Below, one piece after another: positions 30,139 through 40,640 of a stretch of 64,000 nt of DNA (position 1 is its first letter; each line of letters opens with the position of its first letter). The stretch is taken from NCBI RefSeq assembly GCF_009938205.1, contig NZ_AP019654.1:558001-622000 (forward strand), in the 5' to 3' direction. The notes beneath the pieces are model-generated. The model ran no database searches. It had not been told where the DNA came from and saw only the letters and a program-made list of their open reading frames with translations. This stretch comes from Vibrio panuliri (lineage in GTDB: Bacteria; Pseudomonadota; Gammaproteobacteria; Enterobacterales; Vibrionaceae). Position numbers and translations under genes: made by a program.

Positions 30139-31384
30139 TGACAACATTATTGTTGGTCTAGATATAGGCACTGCAACCGTATCAGCATTGGTAGGTGAAA
30201 TTCTACCTGACGGTCAAATCAACATCATTGGCGCCGGTACCAGTCCATCACGTGGTATGGACAAAGGTGGCGTAAACGATCTTGAGTCCGTGGTGAAATC
30301 GGTGCAGCGAGCTGTAGATCAAGCGGAACTGATGGCGGAATGTCAGATTCGCAACGTATTTATTTCCATCTCAGGTCGCCATATTGCGAGCCGCATTGAA
30401 AAAGGGATGGGAACTATTTCCGATGAAGAAGTCTCTCAAGAAGATATGGATCGTGCGATCCATACTGCAAAATCAATCAAAATTGGTGATGAACAGCGCA
30501 TTCTTCATGTAATTCCGCAAGAATTTACCATTGATTACCAAGAGGGAATTAAAAACCCGCTAGGTTTATCTGGGGTGCGCATGGAAGTGAGTGTGCACTT
30601 GATCTCTTGTCACAATGATATGGCAAGAAACATTATTAAAGCTGTTGAACGTTGCGGTTTAACAGTGGAACACTTGGTCTATTCAGGTTTAGCGGCAAGT
30701 AATGCCGTGATTACTGAAGATGAACGTGAGTTGGGCGTGTGCGTGGTAGATATCGGTGCGGGTACAATGGACGTTTCTATCTGGACAGGTGGTGCGCTAA
30801 GACATACCGAAGTATTCTCTTATGCGGGCAATGCGGTAACAAGTGATATCGCGTTCGCTTTTGGCACCCCAGTTAGTGATGCTGAAGAGATAAAAGTGAA
30901 ATATGGCTGTGCTCTTAGTGAGCTAGTCAGCAAAGATGACACGGTTAACGTTCCGAGTGTTGGTGGTCGTCCTTCGCGTAGTTTGCAACGACAAACTTTG
31001 TCTGAAGTGATTGAACCGAGATATACTGAACTTATGGGACTCGTTAACCAAACTATCGATACTGTTCAAGAGAAGTTGCGTGAAGATGGTATTAAACACC
31101 ATTTAGCTGCTGGTGTAGTACTCACTGGTGGTGCCGCGCGAATTGAAGGTTTGGTAGAATGTGCGGAACGCGTTTTCCGCAACCAAGTTAGAGTTGGCAA
31201 GCCTCTTGAGGTGAGTGGTCTAACTGATTATGTAAAAGAGCCGTATCATTCTACGGCAGTTGGTTTACTTCATTACGCACGAGACAGTCAGATTAACGAA
31301 GATACTGAATATAACGAGCCAAAGCGTCAGCCAGTAAGTTCGTTATTTGATCGCTTGCGTAATTGGATACAAAAAGAGTTTTAA
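30122..31384 (+). CDS. ftsA: Cell division protein FtsA
   Basis: FtsA is an actin-like ATPase that tethers FtsZ to the membrane. It is 420 aa with the actin-type phosphate-1 motif VGLDIGTATVSALVGE, the phosphate-2 motif VVDIGAGTMDVSIW, GVVLTGGAARIEG, and a C-terminal amphipathic helix (SLFDRLRNWIQKEF) for membrane binding. It starts inside ftsQ and is followed by ftsZ 30 bases later. Confidence 0.97.
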   Translation: MTKTADDNIIVGLDIGTATVSALVGEILPDGQINIIGAGTSPSRGMDKGGVNDLESVVKSVQRAVDQAELMAECQIRNVFISISGRHIASRIEKGMGTISDEEVSQEDMDRAIHTAKSIKIGDEQRILHVIPQEFTIDYQEGIKNPLGLSGVRMEVSVHLISCHNDMARNIIKAVERCGLTVEHLVYSGLAASNAVITEDERELGVCVVDIGAGTMDVSIWTGGALRHTEVFSYAGNAVTSDIAFAFGTPVSDAEEIKVKYGCALSELVSKDDTVNVPSVGGRPSRSLQRQTLSEVIEPRYTELMGLVNQTIDTVQEKLREDGIKHHLAAGVVLTGGAARIEGLVECAERVFRNQVRVGKPLEVSGLTDYVKEPYHSTAVGLLHYARDSQINEDTEYNEPKRQPVSSLFDRLRNWIQKEF

Positions 31385-31414
31385 CCTGAGCAGCAGGAAA
31401 AACGGAGATAACAC

Positions 31415-32641
31415 ATGTTTGAACCGATGATGGAAATGTCTGACGATGCGGTAATTAAAGTCGTTGGGGTTGGTGGCGGTGGCGGTAATGCCGTTGAACA
31501 CATGGTACGTGAGTCCATTGAAGGTGTTGAATTCATCAGCATCAACACTGATGCTCAAGCACTGCGTAAGACAAGCGTAAACAGCGTCATCCAAATTGGT
31601 GGCGACATGACAAAGGGTCTTGGTGCGGGTGCAAACCCACAAGTGGGACGTGACGCTGCTCTCGAAGATCGCGATAGAATTAAAGAATCTATCTTTGGCG
31701 CCGATATGGTGTTTATCGCAGCTGGTATGGGTGGTGGCACAGGTACAGGTGCGGCACCAGTTATCGCTGAAGTTGCAAAAGAGTTAGGTATCCTAACGGT
31801 TGCAGTAGTGACAAAACCATTTAGCTTCGAAGGTAAGAAGCGTATGGCGTTTGCGGAACAAGGTATCGAAGAGCTGTCAAAGCATGTTGACTCTCTTATT
31901 ACTATTCCAAACGAAAAGCTACTTAAAGTTCTTGGTCGTGGCATTACACTGCTAGAAGCTTTTGCAAGTGCAAACGATGTGTTGAAGAACGCGGTGCAAG
32001 GTATCGCGGAACTGATCACTCGCCCAGGCATGATCAACGTCGACTTTGCTGACGTACGCACAGTAATGTCAGAAATGGGTCACGCAATGATGGGTAGCGG
32101 CGTTGCGAAAGGTGAAGACCGAGCGGAAGAAGCGGCAGAGATGGCTATCTCAAGCCCACTTCTAGAAGACATCGATCTTGCCGGCGCACGTGGTGTACTT
32201 GTCAATATCACAGCAGGTCTTGATATGCGTCTTGATGAGTTTGAAACTGTCGGTAACACAGTGAAAGCTTTCGCATCAGACAACGCAACCGTGGTTATTG
32301 GTACGTCACTTGACCCTGACATGGCGGATGAAATTCGTGTTACAGTGGTAGCAACAGGTATTGGTAACGAGAAGAAACCTGACATTACGTTAGTAGCAGG
32401 CGGAAAAGCGAAAGTTGCACCAGTGGCGCAACCTCAGTCACCAGTTGCAACACAACAACCAGCAGCGGTAAAAGTAGAAGAGAAACCGGCACAAACATTG
32501 CAAGAGAAACCACAAGTCGCTTCTCAACCGGCAACTCAATCTACATCAGCAAGCAATGGTTCAGGCCAAAGCACGGCACCGAAAGTAGAAAAAGATGGCT
32601 ATCTAGACATCCCTGCCTTCTTACGTCGTCAAGCTGATTAA
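31415..32641 (+). CDS. ftsZ: Cell division GTPase FtsZ
   Basis: FtsZ is the tubulin homologue that forms the Z ring. It is 408 aa. The GTP-binding signature [10 protein letters not shown] is near residue 107, the synergy loop region follows, a Q/P/A-rich linker spans about residues 330-390, and the conserved C-terminal peptide ([12 protein letters not shown]) binds FtsA and ZipA. A GGAG ribosome-binding site precedes the ATG. Confidence 0.98.
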   Translation: MFEPMMEMSDDAVIKVVGVGGGGGNAVEHMVRESIEGVEFISINTDAQALRKTSVNSVIQIGGDMTKGLGAGANPQVGRDAALEDRDRIKESIFGADMVFIAAGMGGGTGTGAAPVIAEVAKELGILTVAVVTKPFSFEGKKRMAFAEQGIEELSKHVDSLITIPNEKLLKVLGRGITLLEAFASANDVLKNAVQGIAELITRPGMINVDFADVRTVMSEMGHAMMGSGVAKGEDRAEEAAEMAISSPLLEDIDLAGARGVLVNITAGLDMRLDEFETVGNTVKAFASDNATVVIGTSLDPDMADEIRVTVVATGIGNEKKPDITLVAGGKAKVAPVAQPQSPVATQQPAAVKVEEKPAQTLQEKPQVASQPATQSTSASNGSGQSTAPKVEKDGYLDIPAFLRRQAD

Positions 32642-32643
32642 TT

Positions 32644-32681
32644 GTGTCAAAATTTGACACGGATCGAAAATGTGATACGAT
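32644..32681 (+). promoter_or_regulatory. lpxC promoter overlapped by a perfect palindrome
   Basis: TTGACA (32654-32659) and TACGAT (32676-32681) are separated by 16 bases. A perfect inverted repeat GTGTCAAA-A-TTTGACAC (32644-32660) covers the -35 hexamer. No T run follows, so it does not look like an ftsZ terminator. Confidence 0.6.
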
Positions 32682-32737
32682 GCGCGACCGATGATTATAT
32701 CGTCCGCGATTTGTAGCACCATTACTGAGGCAAGTAG

Positions 32738-33655
32738 ATGATCAGACAACGTACTCTGAAAGAAATAGTGAAAACGACCGGTGTAGGCTTACACTCAGGG
32801 CGTAAAGTAACTTTGACTCTTCGCCCAGCTGCTGCAAACACCGGTGTGATTTACCGTCGAACAGACGTGAATCCACCTGTGGATTTTCCTGCGGATCCAG
32901 AATCTGTTCGCGATACCATGCTGTGTACCGCACTTGTGAACGACCAAGGTATTCGTATCTCAACAGTAGAGCATTTGAATGCAGCTCTTGCTGGCATGGG
33001 TATCGACAACGTGATTATCGAAGTTGATGCACCTGAAATTCCAATTATGGATGGCAGTGCTAGCCCTTTTGTCTTCTTGCTACAACAAGCAGGCATCGAA
33101 GAGCAAAATGCAGCAAAACGCTTTATTCGTATTAAGAAACCAGTTCGCTTTGAAGATGGCGATAAATGGGCCGAGTTTGTGCCTTTCAATGGTTTCCGTA
33201 TGGACTTTGAGATTGAGTTTAATCATCCTGCTATTGAGTCGGATGAACAGCGTTTGGTGTTTGACTTCTCGTCTAAAGGTTTCGTTAAAGAGATTTCACG
33301 TGCGCGTACTTTCGGCTTTATGCGTGATATCGAGTACTTACAATCGCAAAACCTAGTGTTGGGTGGTAGTTTTGACAATGCAATCGTGTTGGATGATTAC
33401 CGTATTCTCAACGAAGAAGGTCTGCGTTTTGAAAATGAGTTCGTTACTCACAAAGTACTGGATGCGATTGGCGATCTTTATATGTGTGGCCACCCAATTA
33501 TTGGTGAATTCCGTGCTTTTAAATCCGGTCACGGTTTGAACAACCAACTACTTCGTGCAGTGCTTGCTGATCAAGAAGCGTGGGAGTGGGTAACGTTCGA
33601 ACAAGAAGAAGTCTCTCCAGTCGCATTTGCAGAACCAAACATGGTTTTAGCATAA
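32738..33655 (+). CDS. lpxC: UDP-3-O-acyl-N-acetylglucosamine deacetylase LpxC
   Basis: LpxC is the zinc-dependent deacetylase that catalyses the committed step of lipid A synthesis. It is 305 aa, the family length. The [11 protein letters not shown] opening, [14 protein letters not shown], the catalytic loop with [10 protein letters not shown] and the C-terminal [11 protein letters not shown] are present. Zinc ligands H (EHL), H and D (HKVLD) are intact. It follows ftsZ as in enteric bacteria. Confidence 0.97.
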   Translation: MIRQRTLKEIVKTTGVGLHSGRKVTLTLRPAAANTGVIYRRTDVNPPVDFPADPESVRDTMLCTALVNDQGIRISTVEHLNAALAGMGIDNVIIEVDAPEIPIMDGSASPFVFLLQQAGIEEQNAAKRFIRIKKPVRFEDGDKWAEFVPFNGFRMDFEIEFNHPAIESDEQRLVFDFSSKGFVKEISRARTFGFMRDIEYLQSQNLVLGGSFDNAIVLDDYRILNEEGLRFENEFVTHKVLDAIGDLYMCGHPIIGEFRAFKSGHGLNNQLLRAVLADQEAWEWVTFEQEEVSPVAFAEPNMVLA

Positions 33656-33669
33656 GCAGCTTAGATGAG

Positions 33670-33699
33670 AAAAAACCAGGCTAACAGCCTGGTTTTTTT
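33670..33699. terminator. Bidirectional terminator between lpxC and dciA
   Basis: AACCAGGC-TAACA-GCCTGGTT is flanked by A and T runs. The T run overlaps the dciA stop codon. Confidence 0.88.
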
Positions 33700-34159
33700 A
33701 TGCCTTTTTTTTGTCTGCCATTTGCGCCAAACTCTCTAAGCGAGCTTTGACTTTGGGCGAAGCGCCGTGAGAAATCGCTTTTAAATATTCCGCAGCGGTA
33801 TTAGAAATAGGGTCGCGTCGCTTGGCTGGTTGTGATTTTTCGCTGGCCTTGGTTCGATAAAGATCGGGATTGATCTGCACTTCAACCGCAATTAATCGAG
33901 CGAATCCTTGCCCACGAAGTTGGTTAAGAATGTTCAAGCGATCGTAGTTGATCTTCATCATCAGAGCGGCACTGGCCACTTCGATAACCAGATGATTGTC
34001 ACGCAAGTTTGCCACGCGGCAATGATCCGCCGTATTTTTCGGTAGGATCGTTTTCAGCAGCTTATTGATCGTCATGATCTCTTCTGCATGCTGTTGTAAT
34101 TTCGCAAAGCGGGAGTCTGAGATAATCTCATTTCCCAACGTTGGGCGATGGTCGCGCAT
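33698..34159 (-). CDS. dciA: DciA family (DUF721) replicative helicase loader
   Basis: This is a 153-residue protein with an N-terminal DUF721/KH-like domain (LLKTILPKNTADHCRVANLRDNHLVIEVASAA) and a lysine-rich, probably disordered tail. DciA proteins load or activate DnaB in bacteria lacking DnaC, and vibrios use DciA. The position between lpxC and secA is the usual one. AAGGG lies six bases before the ATG. Confidence 0.85.
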   Translation of the reverse strand: MRDHRPTLGNEIISDSRFAKLQQHAEEIMTINKLLKTILPKNTADHCRVANLRDNHLVIEVASAALMMKINYDRLNILNQLRGQGFARLIAVEVQINPDLYRTKASEKSQPAKRRDPISNTAAEYLKAISHGASPKVKARLESLAQMADKKKA

Positions 34160-34335
34160 GACTAACCCTTGGTTTGTTTATTCACCTTATATTTTAGCTA
34201 AGCGCTTTGGCGACGAATAGTCTTTTAGCGGATAAACTTGCGTCGGTCGTCGACAAAAAATCACAAATGCTTCAAACAATTCAATAAGAGATTGGTTGTT
34301 GAGGGCAAAAGACCTTACACTACTCCGTTATTAAT

Positions 34336-34395
34336 ATGATTTAACGCCTTGAAAATCTAAGTTCTCACCACAATATCTGTGATTAATGATTTAAC
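34336..34395 (+). repeat. 10-bp direct repeat in the dciA-secA gap
   Basis: ATGATTTAAC occurs at 34336-34345 and 34386-34395, exactly 50 bases apart. I see no other clear element in the 321-base gap (34160-34480) beyond weak promoter-like sequences and no SecM-like ORF. Confidence 0.4.
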
Positions 34396-34480
34396 ACAGT
34401 ATTCTTAGTTCAAAACTGAAAGAGACTGAAGGCATTAAGTAGAGATCGTGCCGATCGATTGATAGAGAGATTCACACAAG

Positions 34481-37213
34481 ATGATAACTAAGCTACTGAC
34501 AAAGATTATTGGCAGTCGCAACGACAGAACACTGCGTCGCCTGAGAAAAATTGTAAAAGAAATCAATAACTATGAGCCAACGTTTGAAGCTCTATCTGAC
34601 GAAGAACTAAAAGCAAAAACGGTCGAGTTCCGCCAACGCTTAGAACAAGGTGAAGACTTAGATAAGTTGCTGCCTGAAGCATTTGCAACCGTACGTGAAG
34701 CATCGAAGCGTGTATATGGTATGCGTCACTTCGATGTACAGCTTATCGGTGGTATGGTACTTAACGCGGGTCAAATCGCAGAGATGCGTACTGGTGAAGG
34801 TAAAACCCTGACCGCAACATTGCCAGCATACTTAAACGCGCTGCCAGGCAAAGGGGTTCACATCGTTACGGTGAACGACTATCTTGCCAAGCGTGACGCG
34901 GAAACAAACCGCCCACTCTTTGAATTCCTAGGTATGACTGTTGGCGTAAACGTGCCAAACATGCCGCCTCAAGAGAAAAAAGAAGCTTACCAAGCTGATA
35001 TTCTTTACGGTACAAACAACGAATTTGGTTTTGACTACCTACGTGACAACATGGCATTCCGTGTTGAAGACCGCGTACAACGTGAACGCTTCTTTGCGGT
35101 AGTCGATGAAGTGGACTCGATTCTAATCGATGAAGCTCGTACACCACTTATCATTTCTGGTCCTGCAGAGGATAGCTCAGAGCTATACACTCGCATCAAC
35201 ACTCTAATCCCACATCTGCAAAAACAAGATCAGGAAGACTCAGAAGAGTACCGTGGTGATGGTCACTACACGGTTGATGAGAAATCTAAGCAAGTGCATC
35301 TTACTGAAACAGGCCAAGAGTTTGTTGAAGAGTTGATGATTAAGAACGGCTTGATGGAAGAGGGTGATACTCTTTACTCACCAGCGAATATCAGCCTGTT
35401 ACATCACGTTAATGCTGCGCTACGTGCCCACGTCTTGTTTGAAATTAACGTTGACTACATCGTTAACGAACAAGGTGAAGTGGTCATTGTTGATGAACAC
35501 ACGGGTCGTACAATGCCGGGTCGTCGTTGGTCTGAAGGTCTTCACCAAGCGGTGGAAGCCAAAGAAGGCGTTAAGATCCAAAATGAAAACCAAACACTGG
35601 CATCGATTACCTTCCAGAACTACTTCCGTCTTTACGAAAAACTGTCAGGTATGACAGGTACAGCGGATACAGAAGCATTCGAATTCCAATCTATCTACGG
35701 TTTGGAAACAGTGGTTATCCCAACCAACAAACCAATGATTCGCGACGATATGCCAGATGTGGTGTACCGTACTGAGCAAGAAAAATTTGCCGCAATTATT
35801 GAAGATATCAAAGAGCGCGTTGCTAAAGGTCAACCATCGCTAGTGGGTACCGTGTCGATTGAAAAGTCTGAGCTACTTTCCAATGCACTGAAAAAGGCCA
35901 ACATTAAGCACAACGTATTGAACGCGAAATTCCACGAGAAAGAAGCGGAAATCGTAGCAGAAGCAGGTACACCTGGTGCAGTCACTATCGCTACTAACAT
36001 GGCGGGTCGTGGTACCGATATCGTGCTTGGTGGTAGCTGGCAAGCGAAGGTTGAACAGCTAAGCAACCCAACGCAAGAGCAAATTGATACCATCAAAGCA
36101 GAATGGCGCGTAGTACATGACCAAGTGCTTGAGTCTGGTGGTCTACACATCATCGGTACTGAACGTCATGAATCTCGTCGTATCGATAACCAGCTTCGTG
36201 GTCGTTCTGGTCGTCAAGGTGACGCAGGTTCTTCACGTTTCTACCTATCAATGGAAGATGCGCTGCTACGTATCTTTACTTCTGATCGTATGGCTAGCCT
36301 TATCCAAAGTGGTATGGAAGAAGGTGAAGCAATCGAATCGAAGATGCTTTCTCGCTCAATTGAAAAAGCACAGCGTAAAGTAGAAGGTCGTAACTTTGAT
36401 ATTCGTAAACAGCTACTTGAGTACGATGACGTTGCAAATGATCAGCGTAAAGTAGTTTATGAGTTGCGTGATGAGCTAATGAGCGTTGAAGACATTAGCG
36501 AGATGATTGAGCAAAACCGTTTTGATGTGATCAACGCAATTATTGACGAATATATCCCGCCACAATCTCTTGAAGAAATGTGGGATGTACAAGGTCTGCA
36601 AGATCGTCTGAAAAATGACTTCGATCTTGATGCGCCAGTGAAAGAGTGGCTAGAAGCGGACGACAAGCTATACGAAGAAGCGCTGCGCGAGAAGATCGTC
36701 AATCAAGCGATTGAAGTATACAACGCTAAAGAAGAAGTGGTTGGTGCACAAGTACTACGCAACTTCGAAAAATCAGTCATGCTGCAAACGCTTGATACAC
36801 TGTGGAAAGAGCACCTAGCGGCGATGGACCACCTACGCCAAGGTATCCATCTACGTGGTTACGCACAGAAAAACCCGAAACAAGAGTACAAGCGTGAGTC
36901 GTTTGAACTGTTTGAAGGTCTGCTAGACTCGCTGAAAACGGATGTTATTACAGTGCTTTCGCGCGTTCGAGTTCAACAGCAAGAAGAAGTTGAACGTATG
37001 GAAGAGCAACGTCGTGCACAAGCTGAAGCGGCAGCTCGCCATGCTCAAGCACAGCACGCAACAGCTGAAAACCAACTTGCTGATGGCGAAGATAATGCTG
37101 AAGCAGGTGCTCAACAGCCAGTGGTACGTGATGAGCGTAAAGTAGGCCGTAATGAGCCATGTCCATGTGGTAGCGGCAAAAAATACAAGCAGTGCCACGG
37201 CAAGATTAATTAA
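34481..37213 (+). CDS. secA: Preprotein translocase ATPase SecA
   Basis: SecA is the motor that drives unfolded preproteins through SecYEG. It is 910 aa. Walker [12 protein letters not shown] is near residue 103, the DEAD-like box [15 protein letters not shown] near 208, then come the GTVSIEKSE and RGRSGRQGD motifs, a disordered A/Q-rich linker, and a C-terminal zinc finger ([14 protein letters not shown]) that binds SecB. All key motifs are intact. Confidence 0.98.
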   Translation: MITKLLTKIIGSRNDRTLRRLRKIVKEINNYEPTFEALSDEELKAKTVEFRQRLEQGEDLDKLLPEAFATVREASKRVYGMRHFDVQLIGGMVLNAGQIAEMRTGEGKTLTATLPAYLNALPGKGVHIVTVNDYLAKRDAETNRPLFEFLGMTVGVNVPNMPPQEKKEAYQADILYGTNNEFGFDYLRDNMAFRVEDRVQRERFFAVVDEVDSILIDEARTPLIISGPAEDSSELYTRINTLIPHLQKQDQEDSEEYRGDGHYTVDEKSKQVHLTETGQEFVEELMIKNGLMEEGDTLYSPANISLLHHVNAALRAHVLFEINVDYIVNEQGEVVIVDEHTGRTMPGRRWSEGLHQAVEAKEGVKIQNENQTLASITFQNYFRLYEKLSGMTGTADTEAFEFQSIYGLETVVIPTNKPMIRDDMPDVVYRTEQEKFAAIIEDIKERVAKGQPSLVGTVSIEKSELLSNALKKANIKHNVLNAKFHEKEAEIVAEAGTPGAVTIATNMAGRGTDIVLGGSWQAKVEQLSNPTQEQIDTIKAEWRVVHDQVLESGGLHIIGTERHESRRIDNQLRGRSGRQGDAGSSRFYLSMEDALLRIFTSDRMASLIQSGMEEGEAIESKMLSRSIEKAQRKVEGRNFDIRKQLLEYDDVANDQRKVVYELRDELMSVEDISEMIEQNRFDVINAIIDEYIPPQSLEEMWDVQGLQDRLKNDFDLDAPVKEWLEADDKLYEEALREKIVNQAIEVYNAKEEVVGAQVLRNFEKSVMLQTLDTLWKEHLAAMDHLRQGIHLRGYAQKNPKQEYKRESFELFEGLLDSLKTDVITVLSRVRVQQQEEVERMEEQRRAQAEAAARHAQAQHATAENQLADGEDNAEAGAQQPVVRDERKVGRNEPCPCGSGKKYKQCHGKIN

Positions 37214-37361
37214 AGCGTTACTGTAACGGCTGATTACAGCGTTAGCGATGCTCATTTACAGATGTAAACTGCGCGTCGCTGCCTTGTTCTAAGCCATTAC
37301 AGCTTAAGCTTAATCAATCTTAGTATTTGGTTAGCTTCAAGAAACTTAGGTATTGTATGAA

Positions 37362-37387
37362 GAGTCGCTTAGGGCGGCTCTTTTTTT
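37362..37387 (+). terminator. Terminator of secA
   Basis: A 7-bp stem GAGTCGC / GCGGCTC (one G-U pair) is followed by seven T, 149 bases after the secA stop. Confidence 0.82.
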
Positions 37388-37419
37388 AGGTAAAATTTGT
37401 GCTTGGCTATTGGTAGTGT

Positions 37420-37555
37420 GTCTTGTAGCGAAGTCACTATTTATGTCATTGCTTGTCGTGAAGTGACTACCCGCGTCATTCCCTATAGCGAGGAATGAAG
37501 TCACTATTTGTCATTCCCTAAAGCGAAGAATGAGCGTAGTAGGGAATCTGGTTTT
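37420..37555. repeat. Tandem decayed copies of the GTCATTCC repeat family
   Basis: About three imperfect units of roughly 35 bases contain TAGCGAAGTCACTATTTATGTCATT, then GTCATTCCCTATAGCGAGG, then GTCATTCCCTAAAGCGAAG. The last unit continues into GTAGTAGGGAATCTGG and aligns with 15910-15953. It fills the gap before mutT. Confidence 0.65.
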
Positions 37556-37634
37556 ACGTGCAAGCGTGCTGTTGTCTTTGCGTCTTCATGAGGATGCATG
37601 GCCAGTTAAGCATTCTAATTTGGGGAATTTTCAC

Positions 37635-38033
37635 ATGAAGCGTATTCATATCGTAGCGGCAGTGATATTTAATCAGGATAAGTCGCAGATTTTTATCACT
37701 AAGCGCCCTGATGATAAACATAAGGGCGGGTACTGGGAGTTTCCTGGCGGCAAAGTTGAGCTGGGGGAAACGATTGAGCAAGCGATGGTGCGTGAGCTTG
37801 ATGAAGAGATTGGTATCTTAGTGACTGAGCAATCGCTGTTTGAGCATTTAGAGTATGACTACCCGGATAAGTCACTTAAGTTTGATTTTATTTTAGTCAC
37901 TGATTTTTCAGGTGAGCCTTTTGGTCGAGAGGGACAAGTGGGAGAATGGGTAACAATCAATCAGCTTGATAACTATCAGTTTCCAGAGGCAAACGTGCCA
38001 ATTTTACAGCGTGTCATAAAAGAATTTTCATGA
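37635..38033 (+). CDS. mutT: 8-oxo-dGTP diphosphatase MutT
   Basis: MutT hydrolyses 8-oxo-dGTP and prevents A:T to C:G transversions. It is 132 aa from ATG at 37635. The Nudix box (GGKVELGETIEQAMVRELDEEIG) fits the GX5EX7REUXEEXGU pattern and begins near residue 36. A longer open frame to 37530 runs into the repeat region and is not likely coding. GGGGA lies about nine bases before the ATG. The place downstream of secA is the same as in E. coli. Confidence 0.94.
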   Translation: MKRIHIVAAVIFNQDKSQIFITKRPDDKHKGGYWEFPGGKVELGETIEQAMVRELDEEIGILVTEQSLFEHLEYDYPDKSLKFDFILVTDFSGEPFGREGQVGEWVTINQLDNYQFPEANVPILQRVIKEFS

Positions 38034-38069
38034 TCAATGTCGCAAAAAACTAGCCAGCACAACCGTTTA

Positions 38070-38958
<889 letters not shown>

Positions 38959-39016
38959 TCATCAAATTGCACATTGAGGGTATGAACTCTTCTCTCATTC
39001 TAAAATAAATAATTAT

Positions 39017-39044
39017 GCGTCAGCCAAGGCTGGCGCTTTCTTTA
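39017..39044 (+). terminator. Terminator of dapB
   Basis: GCGTCAGCC-AA-GGCTGGCGC forms a 9-bp stem with one G-T pair and is followed by TTTCTTT. Confidence 0.78.
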
Positions 39045-39350
39045 TCTAGCGATCAATGCTCCTCGCTTTAATCTCATTTCACTGTCGAAAAATCATTACT
39101 TTTATTGTCTCATAACTAGCTTATGCTGATTAAATTGGGTTAAAGGCTTAAAAAAGTAGCTTATCTTTCTTGCGTAACGTTTGCTTTCGTTCATTTACTT
39201 TGTTAGTCAATTTTATGCGGCGTTTTTGGGGTGAATTGAAAAATGTTGGCAAAATCACACTAACAATGCGCGATAAAGTTATTATTTTAGCTAGTTTGGC
39301 TTCATTTCTTGTGAATCTTTCTAAAACTGCATTTTATTTTATTATCAATG

Positions 39351-39379
39351 TTGACACTGGTCACAACCATCTTTAGAAT
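39351..39379 (+). promoter_or_regulatory. Predicted carAB promoter
   Basis: A perfect TTGACA (39351) and TAGAAT (39374) are separated by 17 bases, about 106 bases before carA, with very AT-rich DNA upstream. ArgR and pyrimidine control are known for carAB in enteric bacteria. I see only weak ARG-box-like AT tracts here. The gap 38959-39484 otherwise holds only the dapB terminator. Confidence 0.72.
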
Positions 39380-39484
39380 TACGCCAATTTGTCTGTAATA
39401 CCAAAAAACGCGTTTTTATTGCGAAATGGAAGGCAAAGTTGCAAATTAATTTATTATTTATGCATTTTTATTCTGGAGGTTGTC

Positions 39485-40624
39485 TTGAGTAAATTAGCAC
39501 TGTTAGTCCTAGAAGATGGGACAGTGTTCCGCGGAGTGTCCATTGGTTCGGATGGTATTTCCGTTGGTGAAGTCGTTTTTAATACCTCGATGACGGGGTA
39601 CCAAGAAATCCTCACTGATCCTTCCTATTCCCAGCAAATCGTTACTCTTACTTATCCTCACATTGGCAATACCGGAACCACTTCCGAAGACGAAGAATCC
39701 TCTTCAATCCACGCTCAAGGCCTTGTGATTCGCGATCTCCCTCTTATCGCTTCTAACTTCCGTAACGAACAGTCCCTTTCTGATTACCTCAAATCGCAAA
39801 ATATCGTCGGCATCGCTGATATTGATACCCGTAAGCTCACTCGTATTCTGCGTGAAAAAGGCGCACAAAATGGTTGTATCGTTGCAGGTAACAACCTAGA
39901 CGAAGCGTTGGCGCTGGCAAAAGCGAAAGAATTCCCTGGCTTGAAAGGTATGGACCTTGCGAAAGAAGTTACAACACAAGAAGCGTATCAATGGAAACAA
40001 GGTTCGTGGACGCTCGAGGGTGGTCTTCCAGAAGCGAAAGATGACAGCGAGTTGCCATACCACGTTGTGGCTTACGACTTCGGCGCCAAGCGCAATATCC
40101 TACGAATGTTGGTTGACCGCGGCTGCCGCCTAACAGTGGTTCCTGCTGAAACATCAGCAGAGGAAGTGTTAGCACTGAATCCAGATGGCGTTTTCCTTTC
40201 AAATGGCCCTGGCGACCCAGCTCCATGTACTTACGCGATTGAAGCAACCAAAGTATTCCTAGAGAAAGGTTTACCAATTTTCGGTATCTGTCTTGGTCAC
40301 CAAATTCTTGCGCTAGCGTCTGGAGCACAAACAGTAAAAATGAAGTTTGGCCACCATGGTGCTAACCACCCAGTTAAAGACCTAGACCGTAACGTTGTAA
40401 TGATTACGTCGCAGAACCACGGTTTTGCTGCTGATGAAAATACGTTACCAGCTAATTTACGTGCTACTCACGTATCGCTATTTGATGGCTCGCTGCAAGG
40501 TATCCACCGCACAGATAAGCCAGCATTTAGCTTCCAAGGTCACCCTGAAGCGAGCCCAGGCCCACATGATGCGGCACCGCTTTTTGACCACTTTATCGAA
40601 CTAATTAAAAAACACAGCGCTTAA
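39485..40624 (+). CDS. carA: Carbamoyl-phosphate synthase small (glutaminase) subunit
   Basis: CarA releases ammonia from glutamine and passes it to CarB for carbamoyl phosphate, the precursor of arginine and pyrimidines. It is 379 aa. The start is TTG at 39485, with TGGAGG five bases upstream, and the protein opening ([16 protein letters not shown]) fits the family. E. coli carA also starts with TTG. The catalytic Cys is in FGICLGHQ, with His and Glu in [13 protein letters not shown] longer frame to 39389 would overlap the promoter. carB follows after 16 bases. Confidence 0.95.
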   Translation: MSKLALLVLEDGTVFRGVSIGSDGISVGEVVFNTSMTGYQEILTDPSYSQQIVTLTYPHIGNTGTTSEDEESSSIHAQGLVIRDLPLIASNFRNEQSLSDYLKSQNIVGIADIDTRKLTRILREKGAQNGCIVAGNNLDEALALAKAKEFPGLKGMDLAKEVTTQEAYQWKQGSWTLEGGLPEAKDDSELPYHVVAYDFGAKRNILRMLVDRGCRLTVVPAETSAEEVLALNPDGVFLSNGPGDPAPCTYAIEATKVFLEKGLPIFGICLGHQILALASGAQTVKMKFGHHGANHPVKDLDRNVVMITSQNHGFAADENTLPANLRATHVSLFDGSLQGIHRTDKPAFSFQGHPEASPGPHDAAPLFDHFIELIKKHSA

Positions 40625-40640
40625 TTCGGAGTAGTAGATA

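Noticed and set aside
39170..39376. 68-codon frame in the dapB-carA gap
   Set aside because: It begins with TTG without a ribosome-binding site and runs across the strong carAB promoter. Composition is AT-rich noise.
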